From positions 1-30,751 of IMG/VR virus record IMGVR_UViG_3300046616_000601: a stretch of 30,751 bases of DNA; one strand, written 5' to 3'. The translations under genes and the position numbers were made by a program. Shown one piece after another: positions 6,690 through 13,889 of this stretch; position 1 is the first letter of the stretch; every line of letters begins with the position of its first letter. This stretch comes from a virus. The notes under the pieces were generated by a model, which saw only the letters and a list, made by a program, of their open reading frames with translations, had not been told where the DNA came from and made no database searches.

Positions 6690-8021
6690 ATGCCGAAGTG
6701 CGGCGTGCAGACCAATATCACCTACAGCTGGGGCAACAGCAGCAACGAGAATGCTTGGGGTCCGTTTTCTCCCGGCTTTCCGCTCACGCCGGTCGTGCAG
6801 CAGCCGGTGCGCGGGTATGATTTCAAGCCGAACATCAACGCGACGTTGCAGCCGCGCGCCTATGAGCAAACCGGATTCCCGGCATTGCGAGCGTTCGCCA
6901 ATGTCGAGCTGGTGCGGCTGGCGATCGAGACGCGCAAGGATCAGGTCGAGCGGCTCGACTGGCAGATCAAGCCGGTCGACGGTGCCGCCAAGATCGCCGA
7001 TGATCCGCGCATCGCCGAGCTGACGCGGTTCTGGCGCAAACCCGACGGGGTCACGCCGTTCGCCACCTTCATGCGGTCGAGCCTGGAGGATTTGCTGACG
7101 CTCGATGCGCCGGCGTTCGAGAAACGGCGTAACCGCGGCGGCAAACTGATCGCGCTGGAGATCGTGCCCGGCGACACGATCCACCCGATGGTCGACGATA
7201 CCGGGCGGCGGCCGCGCGGGCCGACCGATATCGCCTATCAGCAAGTGATCAAGGGCGTGGTCTGGGCGAACCTGACCAATGCCGACCTGCTCTACGTGCC
7301 GCGTAATGTGCGGCCGCATCACCTCTATGGCTTCGGGCCGGTCGAGCAGATCGTCGTCACGATCAACACGATCCTGCGGCGCCAAGCGGCACAGTTGAGC
7401 TATTTCACCGAAGGCAATGTGCCGGCGGGGTTGCTCAACGCGCCCGAAGGATGGGACGCGGCGAAGATCCAGGAATTGCAGCAATGGTTCGATGACCGGA
7501 TCGCGGGCAATGCCGCAGAGCAGAACAAGCTGATCTGGGGGCCGCACGGATCGCAATTCACTGCGTTCAAGGCAGCGCCGATCAAGGACGAGTTCGACGA
7601 ATGGCTGGCGCGGATCGTCGCCTTCGCCTTCTCGCTGCCCCCTACCCCGTTCGTGCGCCAGATGAACCGCTCGACCGCGATGGAGGATCAGGAGCGCTCG
7701 CTCGAGGAAGGCCTCGAGCCGCTGCAGTTATGGATGAAGCGCTGGATCGACGACGTGATCCAGATCGAGTTCGGATACGCCGACTTGGAATTCGCTTTCG
7801 TCAAGGCAACGAGCATCGACCCGCTAATCCAGTCGGAGATCGACGATCGCGATCTGAGGAACGGATCGCGCACGATAGACGAAGTTCGGCATGCCCGTGG
7901 CGATGATCCGCTCATCGATGGACTGGGCGCCAAGCCGATGATTTACACGACCCAAGGGGCGGTGTTGCTCGACGGTGTTGTCGGCGCGGCCCCAATTGCA
8001 GCTGTGCCGCCAACGCCTTAG
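6690..8021 (+). CDS. Portal protein
   Basis: A 443-residue portal, the dodecameric ring at the unique capsid vertex through which DNA enters and leaves. The N-terminal region is mixed and glycine/asparagine rich. Residues about 65-290 carry the usual portal core: ALRAFANVELVRLAIETRKD followed by VERLDWQIK near the start, an LIALEIVPGDTIHPMVDDTG segment, YVPRNVRPHHLYGFGPVEQI, and a long stem helix. The C-terminal clip/wing region includes AFAFSLPPTPFVRQMNRSTA, typical of HK97-type portals (phage portal family). The ATG at 6690 follows AAAGGAG with 7-nt spacing. The C-terminus is Pro/Ala rich. It lies upstream of protease and capsid genes as in HK97-like head modules. Confidence 0.88.
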   Translation: MPKCGVQTNITYSWGNSSNENAWGPFSPGFPLTPVVQQPVRGYDFKPNINATLQPRAYEQTGFPALRAFANVELVRLAIETRKDQVERLDWQIKPVDGAAKIADDPRIAELTRFWRKPDGVTPFATFMRSSLEDLLTLDAPAFEKRRNRGGKLIALEIVPGDTIHPMVDDTGRRPRGPTDIAYQQVIKGVVWANLTNADLLYVPRNVRPHHLYGFGPVEQIVVTINTILRRQAAQLSYFTEGNVPAGLLNAPEGWDAAKIQELQQWFDDRIAGNAAEQNKLIWGPHGSQFTAFKAAPIKDEFDEWLARIVAFAFSLPPTPFVRQMNRSTAMEDQERSLEEGLEPLQLWMKRWIDDVIQIEFGYADLEFAFVKATSIDPLIQSEIDDRDLRNGSRTIDEVRHARGDDPLIDGLGAKPMIYTTQGAVLLDGVVGAAPIAAVPPTP

Positions 8022-8030
8022 ACTAGCGGT

Positions 8031-8486
8031 ATGTTCGACATGCTCTGGCATCTGCGTGGATCGGTACCATTGCGCCACGCGACGCCGGGGGAAGCGATGT
8101 ATCGGCTGGGGACGCTGTTGAAGAGCCAGCGTAAGCAGATCACCGCTCGCAGCTCCGATCAGTTGCACTTCGACGGGCATCGAGGCCCAGACTTCTTCGG
8201 CAATTGTCGTGCCTTGGCCAATTATGAACGCGGGCATTTCTGGGTTGAGGGCGGCAGGGTGCGGTACGACCTGCGGAGTCTGCACGGCTTCCTGTTCTGT
8301 ACGACCGCCGCGTCGCTGGTTGCTCTGGTCGTCGCGCTGTTCGGCGCCCCGCGGCAAGGTTTGATCTTCGGCTCGATTGCATGGGGCTGGTTGTACGGAA
8401 TGAATGTCCTGATCGCCGCAGCCCGCGTGCCGTTGCTGTTCAGACACATAGTCGGCGGGCGACAGGCAGCACCGCCGACCTACTGA
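8031..8486 (+). CDS. Two-TM membrane protein of unknown function
   Basis: A 151-residue protein with a soluble N-terminal part (1-82) and two hydrophobic segments at about 85-106 and 110-132, ending in a short hydrophilic tail. It begins nine bases after the portal stop, so it is in the structural operon, but a membrane protein is unexpected between portal and protease. I do not recognise the family. ATG 8031 gives the full protein; ATG 8040 is an alternative. A role in superinfection exclusion or in host-membrane association of assembly is possible but not shown. Confidence 0.6.
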   Translation: MFDMLWHLRGSVPLRHATPGEAMYRLGTLLKSQRKQITARSSDQLHFDGHRGPDFFGNCRALANYERGHFWVEGGRVRYDLRSLHGFLFCTTAASLVALVVALFGAPRQGLIFGSIAWGWLYGMNVLIAAARVPLLFRHIVGGRQAAPPTY

Positions 8487-8564
8487 AGCGGCGGCGCCCG
8501 CGCTCCCTAATTTGGACACTCTGAAACCGACACGTTCCGCTGCCCTGCTGCGGGCGCCCAGCCA

Positions 8565-8582
8565 CGCCTATCGAAAGGACAG
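8565..8582 (+). repeat. Repeated leader motif, copy 1
   Basis: CGCCTATCGAAAGGACAG precedes the protease/scaffold gene. The same motif with two changes occurs at 10141-10158 before the capsid gene. It includes the Shine-Dalgarno core AAAGGA. Confidence 0.5.
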
Positions 8583-8589
8583 TCATCGC

Positions 8590-10101
8590 ATGACGCGGTT
8601 TCGCCAATTCGGCGCGATTACCAAGATCCAGGATCAGGAAGACGGCACGATCAAGGTCTGGGGCATCGCCTCGTCCGAGACGCGTGACCAGCAGGGCGAA
8701 ACGATCACCGCTGAAGCGATGAAGGCGGCCTTGCCCGACTATGAGCGCTTCCCGGCGTTGCGCGAGATGCACGAGCCTAGTGCCGCCGGACGCGTGGTCG
8801 AGGCCGATGTCGATGACCATGGCATCACCCAGATCTGCGCGCATGTCGTCGATCCGCTGGCGATCACCAAGGTACGCGCGGGCGTCTACGCGGGCTTCTC
8901 GATCGGCGGAAAGGTGCTGAAGCGCGACACCGCCGACCGCAGCGTGATCACCGCATTGAAGCTGGTCGAGATCAGCCTGGTCGACAGCCCCTGCAACCCC
9001 GACGCCGTCATCAACATGTGGAAGGCCGATATGGATTATGTTCCGAGTGGCGACGAGGTGGTCGCGAAGGCCCGCGAACTGGCCGAGGATGCGGGATCGC
9101 GGCGGTACAAGGACTTCCTGTTCAAGGCGCGTGAACGGCTGATCGCCGCGGCGTTGGCGAGCGACCTGGCTGACGATGATCACGACGACCAGGACGATCG
9201 CGACTCTGATTCAAGAGCGGCTCAAGCCGACAGCGACGATGATGCTCCCGCGGCGGATTCGGACGGCGACGAGCCGGATGACCAGGACAAACAGCCGCCT
9301 GCCAAGCCCGGAGAGAAGCCGGTGTCCGGCGAGCAGCCCGCCGCCAAGCCACAACCGAAGCCCAAGCCGAAGTCAGCCAATCCCCAACCCGATGATGACG
9401 CGAACAGGGACAATTCCGACGCCCAGGGCGATCGCAATGCATCGCCCGATGTTGGCGACGACGCACCGCCGCCCAAGCCCAAGGCTAAGCCGACACCGGA
9501 CGGCAAGGATCGGATGAAGCGTGTCGCGACCGGCGGGGATGCCAATGAAGACGCCGACGACACCGGCGATGACGATGCCAGGACGGTCCAAGCCGATGCC
9601 GATCGCATCCAGGCGGCGCACGATCACCTCGTCGCGCTGGGCGCGCAATGCTCCACGGAGAATTGCGGTGCCGCGGACCAGCCCTCCGCTGATGCTGGCG
9701 GACGCCCTCGCCCGCAGGCTGCGCCGCCCGCTCCCGATCCCGACGAGGACACCGAGAAGCTGCGGCGCGGCGACGCGCTCGGCGACGCCATGATGGCCGA
9801 CTTGGCCAAGCGCTTCGGCGACACGATTACGATGCTGAACGCGACGATCGGCGATCTGACCAAGCGTCTGGAGCGGGTCGAGGCCGAGCCCGCCGCCCCC
9901 AGGACCGCTGCCGGGCCGCTGCGCGCGGTGAGCAAAGCCGAAGACGCCTCCCCCAATTCCGCCAACGGCGCGTCGGCGATCAGCGCCGATGACCTCAAGA
10001 AAGTGATCGACACTCTGCCCGAGCAGGAGCGCGGGCAGTTCCTGCTGCGCATCGCCTTGTCCAACCCGACCTTGGTTCACGCGGCCCGCGCAGCCGCCTG
10101 A
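8590..10101 (+). CDS. XkdF-type prohead protease fused to scaffold-like tail
   Basis: A 503-residue protein. Residues 1-145 match the XkdF/prohead-protease pattern: KVWGIASSETRDQQGE, a likely catalytic His in ALREMHEPSAAG (H61), VYAGFSIGGKV, and a likely Ser in LVEISLVDSPCNP (S129). Residues about 194-310 are an extremely Asp-rich, Pro/Lys-rich disordered linker with KPKPKPK repeats. Residues about 400-433 form a coiled coil (TITMLNATIGDLTKRLERVE), and the last 30 residues are helical. Protease followed by coiled coil suggests one gene supplies both the maturation protease and the internal scaffold of the prohead. ATG 8590 is chosen because the upstream extension is not domain-like and AAAGGAC lies about 8-12 nt before it. 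Confidence 0.82.
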   Translation: MTRFRQFGAITKIQDQEDGTIKVWGIASSETRDQQGETITAEAMKAALPDYERFPALREMHEPSAAGRVVEADVDDHGITQICAHVVDPLAITKVRAGVYAGFSIGGKVLKRDTADRSVITALKLVEISLVDSPCNPDAVINMWKADMDYVPSGDEVVAKARELAEDAGSRRYKDFLFKARERLIAAALASDLADDDHDDQDDRDSDSRAAQADSDDDAPAADSDGDEPDDQDKQPPAKPGEKPVSGEQPAAKPQPKPKPKSANPQPDDDANRDNSDAQGDRNASPDVGDDAPPPKPKAKPTPDGKDRMKRVATGGDANEDADDTGDDDARTVQADADRIQAAHDHLVALGAQCSTENCGAADQPSADAGGRPRPQAAPPAPDPDEDTEKLRRGDALGDAMMADLAKRFGDTITMLNATIGDLTKRLERVEAEPAAPRTAAGPLRAVSKAEDASPNSANGASAISADDLKKVIDTLPEQERGQFLLRIALSNPTLVHAARAAA

Positions 10102-10140
10102 CCCTGTCGCCCGCGCCATCGCGCCCGGGCTTCAATCCTG

Positions 10141-10158
10141 CGCCTATCCAAAGGACGG
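10141..10158 (+). repeat. Repeated leader motif, copy 2
   Basis: CGCCTATCCAAAGGACGG precedes the major capsid gene; compare 8565-8582. AAAGGA supplies the ribosome-binding site. Confidence 0.5.
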
Positions 10159-10164
10159 ATAGTT

Positions 10165-11694
10165 ATGACCAATTTGACTCCCGACGAGATCAAGAAATCG
10201 CTCGTCTCCAGCCTATCGAACCCCGACGAGAATATTTCGCGCGCCATCATGCTGATGGCGGGCGGACGCCCCGACATGGTCGAAAAGGCTATTTCCACCG
10301 GCACCGGTCTGGTTGCCTATGACCTGCAAGCGCCGGCCAAGAACCTGTATCCGGTCAACACGCCGATCATCAAATCGCTGCCGCGTGTCGGCGGCGGGGG
10401 CGGCACCGCGACCAACTGGAAGTCCGTGACCGCGCTGACCGGCTCGGGCTTCGACAACACGCCCTGGGTGCCCGAGGGCCAGCGCGCCGGGCAGATGGCC
10501 TATACCACCGCCGACCGCGCCGCGCCGTATCGTACCTTGGGCGAGGAAGACCAGGCGACGTTCGAAGCGATCTCCGCCGGCCGCACGTTCGAGGACATCA
10601 AGGCGTCGATGACGCAGCGCCTGCTGCAGAAGACGATGCTGAAGGAAGAAGCGGGCGTGATCTTCGGCAATGCCTCACTGGCATTGGGCACGCCGAGCGC
10701 GCCGACGTTGAGCGCGGGCGGCACCGGATCGACCTTGCCGGGGTCGGTGACCTATTCGGTGATCGTCGTCGCGCTGACGATGGAAGGCATGCGCAACAGC
10801 ACGCTGTCGAACGGTGTCGCGACGTCGAAGTCGGTGACCGGTGCCGACGGCAAGAGCTTCTCGATCAATGGCGGATCGTCGATGAAATCGTCGGCGGCGA
10901 GCCAGGCGACGACCGCCGGCCAGGCATTGTCGTGCAGCGTCCCGGCGATCCAGGGCGCGGCGGGCTATGCGTGGTTCGTCGGTACCGCGGGCAGCGAGAA
11001 GCTCGAGGCGATCAGTTCGACCAACAGCGTGGTGTTTGCCAAGCCCCTTGCCGGCACCGGTCAGGCGGCGAGTGCGGTCAGCGCGGACTGCTCGACCAAC
11101 TCGACCGCATTCGACGGCTTGCTGACCACCGCGCTGAAGCCGGGGTCGGGCGCGTACGTCAATTATCTCGCCACGGGCACGCCGGGTGCGGGTACCACCC
11201 TCACCTCTTCGGGTCAGGGATCGGTGACCGAGATCGATGTCATGATGCAGTCGATGTGGGACAATTATCAGTGCTCGGTCGACGTGCTGTACGTGAACAG
11301 TCAGGAGCAGCGGAACATCACCAAGAAGGTACTGGCGTCGGGCTCAGCCTCGCTGCTCAATTACTTCCAGGACCCCAAGGCAGGTGAGGTCGCGCTGACC
11401 GCCGGCGGCGTGGTCGAATATTATTACAACCCGTACCTCAACAAGAAGATTCCGATCCGCCTGCATCCCAATGTTTCGGCGGGGACGATCCTGGGCTGGG
11501 CGGGCGACTTACCGGTCCAATACCAGTCGAGCGAGGTGCCCAATGTCGCGGAGATGAAAGTACGCCGCGATTACTATCAGATCGACTGGCCGATCACCAC
11601 GCGTGCCGAGATGTCGGGCGTGTATGTCGAAGAGACGTTGGCGGTGTACGCGCCGTTCGCGATGGGCGTGATCGCCAATATCGCCAACGGCTGA
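10165..11694 (+). CDS. Major capsid protein (HK97 fold with insertion)
   Basis: A 509-residue major capsid protein that forms the icosahedral shell. The N-terminal arm and E-loop-like region (1-170) includes TATNWKSVTALTGSGFDNTP and VPEGQRAGQMAY, a pattern common in HK97-fold capsids. Residues about 172-320 are a Gly/Ser/Thr-rich beta insertion (TYSVIVVALTMEGMRNSTLS... GAAGYAWFVGTAGSEKLEAIS) resembling an Ig/FN3-like surface domain. The A/P-domain resumes at about 350 (SVTEIDVMMQSMWDNYQCSV... LYVNSQEQRNITKKVL) and ends with LAVYAPFAMGVIANI. The gene follows protease/scaffold and is preceded by AAAGGA. An intrinsic terminator sits downstream, separating it from the connector genes. No N-terminal delta domain is obvious, consistent with scaffold supplied by the preceding gene. 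Confidence 0.9.
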   Translation: MTNLTPDEIKKSLVSSLSNPDENISRAIMLMAGGRPDMVEKAISTGTGLVAYDLQAPAKNLYPVNTPIIKSLPRVGGGGGTATNWKSVTALTGSGFDNTPWVPEGQRAGQMAYTTADRAAPYRTLGEEDQATFEAISAGRTFEDIKASMTQRLLQKTMLKEEAGVIFGNASLALGTPSAPTLSAGGTGSTLPGSVTYSVIVVALTMEGMRNSTLSNGVATSKSVTGADGKSFSINGGSSMKSSAASQATTAGQALSCSVPAIQGAAGYAWFVGTAGSEKLEAISSTNSVVFAKPLAGTGQAASAVSADCSTNSTAFDGLLTTALKPGSGAYVNYLATGTPGAGTTLTSSGQGSVTEIDVMMQSMWDNYQCSVDVLYVNSQEQRNITKKVLASGSASLLNYFQDPKAGEVALTAGGVVEYYYNPYLNKKIPIRLHPNVSAGTILGWAGDLPVQYQSSEVPNVAEMKVRRDYYQIDWPITTRAEMSGVYVEETLAVYAPFAMGVIANIANG

Positions 11695-11703
11695 TCGGCG
11701 AAA

Positions 11704-11800
11704 CACTCCCCTCCCGTTCACGGGAGGGGTTGGGGGAGGGCTTGTCCGTCGTGATGGGTGACATGCCCTCCCCTAACCCCCTCCCGCAAAGCGGGAGGGG
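11704..11800. repeat. REP/MITE-like palindromic repeat
   Basis: Two hairpins, CCCTCCCGttcaCGGGAGGG and CCCTCCCGCaaaGCGGGAGGG, face each other with GGGGAGGGC (about 11732-11741) and GCCCTCCCC (about 11765-11773) arms between them, so the whole 97-bp unit is an imperfect palindrome. Such GGGAGGGG intergenic repeats occur in many copies in high-GC proteobacterial chromosomes. It fills the gap after the capsid gene and encodes nothing. Confidence 0.7.
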
Positions 11801-11821
11801 AATAGCGCCCACCCCTTTCCT

Positions 11822-11859
11822 GGCCCCGCCGCGATGACCGGCGGGGCCTTTTCTTTTTT
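11822..11859 (+). terminator. Intrinsic terminator downstream of capsid gene
   Basis: GGCCCCGCC (11822-11830), a 9-nt loop and GGCGGGGCC (11840-11848) are followed by TTTTCTTTTTT. This is a textbook Rho-independent terminator, placed only 17 bases before the next gene's ATG. Confidence 0.85.
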
Positions 11860-11875
11860 CGAGAGGAGACGCCGC

Positions 11876-12070
11876 ATGGCCGATAATCCTTCCCCGCGCC
11901 GTGTGCCCAAAGCGGCGTCCGCTGACATGGCCGCGATGCGTCATGCGGACCGCGCCGGATGCAGTTGGCGCGGACAGTCTTTCGTGCCCGATGGCGCGGG
12001 TGTCGTGACCGTACCGGTGGCGGCAGCGGCAGAGTTGCTCGCCCACGGCTTCAGCTTCGTGAGCCGATGA
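11876..12070 (+). CDS. Small head-tail region protein
   Basis: A 64-residue protein. It starts at ATG 11876 behind GAGGAG (11862-11868 region), just after the intrinsic terminator. The sequence has a basic N-terminus, a Cys-Trp segment (AGCSWRGQSFVPDGAG), then VVTVPVAAAAELLAHGFSFV, which resembles a small beta-hairpin plus helix. Proteins of this size and shape between capsid and gp6-like adaptor occur in many alphaproteobacterial siphophages, but I cannot name a family. A structural or assembly role is inferred from position only. Confidence 0.65.
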   Translation: MADNPSPRRVPKAASADMAAMRHADRAGCSWRGQSFVPDGAGVVTVPVAAAAELLAHGFSFVSR

Positions 12071-12074
12071 CGTC

Positions 12075-12635
12075 ATGGCGGCTGGCGACCTCACCAATCT
12101 GTCGGCGGTCAAACGCTGGCTCAACATTTCGAGCGACAATGACGATGCGCTGCTCACCGATCTGGTCACGCAGGTGTCGGCGTTCGTCGAAAGCGCCATC
12201 CAGCGGACCGTCCTCACGGCGACGCACGTCGAGACCTATCGCGGCACCGGCGGATCGCGGTTCCTGCTGAGGAATTGGCCGGTCCAGTCGGTGACGTCAG
12301 TCGAATGGGGCGAGACGCGGATCGACACTATGGTCGACGCGATCGGCAACGCATCGGGGGTTGCGACCGACGGGCGCAGCGTGATCCTGGTCGGATCGCG
12401 CATGCCGCACGATCGGCCAGTGCGGGTGACCTATGTCGCCGGATATGACGTGGTGCCTGCCGATTTGATGTTGGCGGTCACCGAGTTGGTCGGTGAGACC
12501 TATTCGGCGCGCACGCACATCGGCGAGACCAGCCATGCGAGCTCGGGAGCGACCACCGTCGCGTTCAGCCGCGAGGCGATGCACCAGGCGGTGCTGGCAC
12601 GGCTCAGTAACTACATGCTGGCGGCGCCATTATGA
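12075..12635 (+). CDS. Head-tail connector (gp6-like adaptor)
   Basis: A 186-residue adaptor predicted to form the ring docking under the portal. The N-terminal helices contain the diagnostic DLTNLSAVKRWLNISSDNDD then LLTDLVTQVSAFVESAIQR, followed by a beta region (ETYRGTGGSRFLLRNWPVQS then VTSVEWG) and VRVTYVAGYDVVPADLMLAV. This order is the HK97 gp6/phage QLRG-type DNA-packaging family. A Ser/Thr-rich segment (about 148-163) precedes the C-terminal helix. The ATG follows the previous stop by four bases, and its stop overlaps the next ATG (ATGA), so connector genes are coupled. Confidence 0.82.
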   Translation: MAAGDLTNLSAVKRWLNISSDNDDALLTDLVTQVSAFVESAIQRTVLTATHVETYRGTGGSRFLLRNWPVQSVTSVEWGETRIDTMVDAIGNASGVATDGRSVILVGSRMPHDRPVRVTYVAGYDVVPADLMLAVTELVGETYSARTHIGETSHASSGATTVAFSREAMHQAVLARLSNYMLAAPL

Positions 12636-13120
12636 GCGTGACGCTGGATGCGGAGGCGCTGAGCGCCGGGCTCGACCGCCTGTCGTCGCAAGTGTCGGCG
12701 GCGGTCGAGGCCAAGGTGACGGCGGCGACTGCCGAACTGCAGCGGCATGTGATCGACGACAAGCTTCACGGCCAGATACTGAATGCACGTACCGGTCGGC
12801 TGGCGAGCGCGGTCGATCGTCGGGTCGAAGCCAAAGGCGACAGCATCGTCGGCGAAGTATTCGTCAACGATAGCGTACCTTACGCAGAGATCCTGGAACA
12901 GGGTGGCAGTACGTCGCCGCATGACATCGTGCCCGACAAGGCCAAGGCACTCGCCTTCGCGGCGGGCGGCAAGCACGTCTTCGCGCGGGTGATCCATCAT
13001 CCGGGATCCCGCTTTCCGGCGCGGCCCTACCTGGCGAGCGCGCTGGGCGATGAGGCCGACGAGATCGCCGCGGCGCTGAAATTGGCGGCGATCACCGCCG
13101 CGCAGGAGGCGATCGGATGA
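12632..13120 (+). CDS. HK97 gp10-like head-tail/tail component
   Basis: A 162-residue protein of the HK97 gp10 type, a head-closure or neck-tail joining component. Helical N-terminus (1-50), then RTGRLASAVDRRVEAKGDSI, a beta segment SVPYAEILEQGGSTSPHDIVP, and the typical PGSRFPARPYLASALGDEAD C-terminal motif. These RTGxL, YAxxLExG and RPxL signatures mark the family. Both ends overlap neighbours by ATGA, so it is translated as part of a coupled connector block. No anomaly is seen. Confidence 0.8.
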   Translation: MSVTLDAEALSAGLDRLSSQVSAAVEAKVTAATAELQRHVIDDKLHGQILNARTGRLASAVDRRVEAKGDSIVGEVFVNDSVPYAEILEQGGSTSPHDIVPDKAKALAFAAGGKHVFARVIHHPGSRFPARPYLASALGDEADEIAAALKLAAITAAQEAIG

Positions 13121-13548
13121 CCATTCGCAATGAGGTGTTCGACGCACTCCTGGCGCTCGCGGACGTGCGTTGGGGCAATGACGAAGCGTTCGTCGAGCGC
13201 TGGCGCCGGCTCAAGATGTGGGACAAGGCGCCGGTACCCGGACTGTACCAGATCGAAGGCACCGAGACGATTGCCTCGTTAGACGGCCAGCTCGACAAGC
13301 ATAGCCTGCGTGCGAGCTGGGTCATCTATCACCGCGGCGGCAAGGACCAGGCGGCGACTCCCGCCGAAACCAGCAACTCCATCCTGGACGCGGTCGAGGC
13401 GGCGTTTCGCCCCGCGCTTCCCGGCGCGCGGCAGACGCTCGGCGGGCTCGCCTATCGCGCGTTCATCGACGGCACGATCCACAAGGACAATGGCGACCTG
13501 GACGGCCAGGCCATGCTGATCGTGCCGATCACCATCATCCTTCCCTGA
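13117..13548 (+). CDS. Tail terminator-like minor protein
   Basis: A 143-residue protein predicted to cap the tail tube or complete the head-tail interface. Features: N-terminal helix TIRNEVFDALLALADVRW, a GLYQIEGTETIASLDGQLDK strand pair, YHRGGKDQAATPAETSNSIL, and the closing IVPITIILP strand. A gene of this size between gp10-like and major tail protein genes is the usual place of the gpU/tail-terminator group, and the strand pattern fits. The family is inferred from position and general pattern, not from a catalytic motif. Confidence 0.65.
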   Translation: MTIRNEVFDALLALADVRWGNDEAFVERWRRLKMWDKAPVPGLYQIEGTETIASLDGQLDKHSLRASWVIYHRGGKDQAATPAETSNSILDAVEAAFRPALPGARQTLGGLAYRAFIDGTIHKDNGDLDGQAMLIVPITIILP

Positions 13549-13565
13549 TCACAATGGAGAAACCA

Positions 13566-13817
13566 ATGGCAAGATCGCAATCCGCCGCGGCTGACACCGA
13601 TCCTCCGACGCCGAAGGCGGACGGCGATACGGCGACGGCCGCGGGCCCAATAGCGCCGCCCCTGCCGCCGCGCTTCACGGCGCCCGATCATGTCAGCGCG
13701 ATTATCTTGTCGACCGGGCGCGAGATCGGTGTCGAAAATGGCGTGCTTACTGCGCCCTCCGATCTGAGCGACGACGAACGGCGCCAGATTGCACGCGCGG
13801 GCTGCACTCCGGTCTAA
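13566..13817 (+). CDS. Small proline-rich unknown protein
   Basis: An 83-residue protein. The first 45 residues are Pro/Ala/Asp rich and probably disordered. The second half (HVSAIILSTGREIGVENGVL then APSDLSDDERRQIARAGC) looks like a small fold with two strands and a helix. ATG 13566 is chosen over 13554 because GGAG (13556-13559) would be its ribosome-binding site. It sits between the tail-terminator-like gene and an intrinsic terminator. The function is unknown; structurally it resembles the 64-aa gene at 11876, with a similar strand-helix ending. Confidence 0.6.
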   Translation: MARSQSAAADTDPPTPKADGDTATAAGPIAPPLPPRFTAPDHVSAIILSTGREIGVENGVLTAPSDLSDDERRQIARAGCTPV

Positions 13818-13852
13818 GAAGCTACCAATCTCTTTCAACCACGAACGCCAAT

Positions 13853-13876
13853 GCCCGCTTCCTGCGGGCTTTTTTA
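13853..13876 (+). terminator. Intrinsic terminator before major tail gene
   Basis: GCCCGC (13853-13858), loop TTCCT and GCGGGC (13864-13869) precede TTTTTTATT. The following gene's Shine-Dalgarno (13879-13883) begins only a few bases later. Confidence 0.8.
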
Positions 13877-13889
13877 TTGGAGAAATGGC

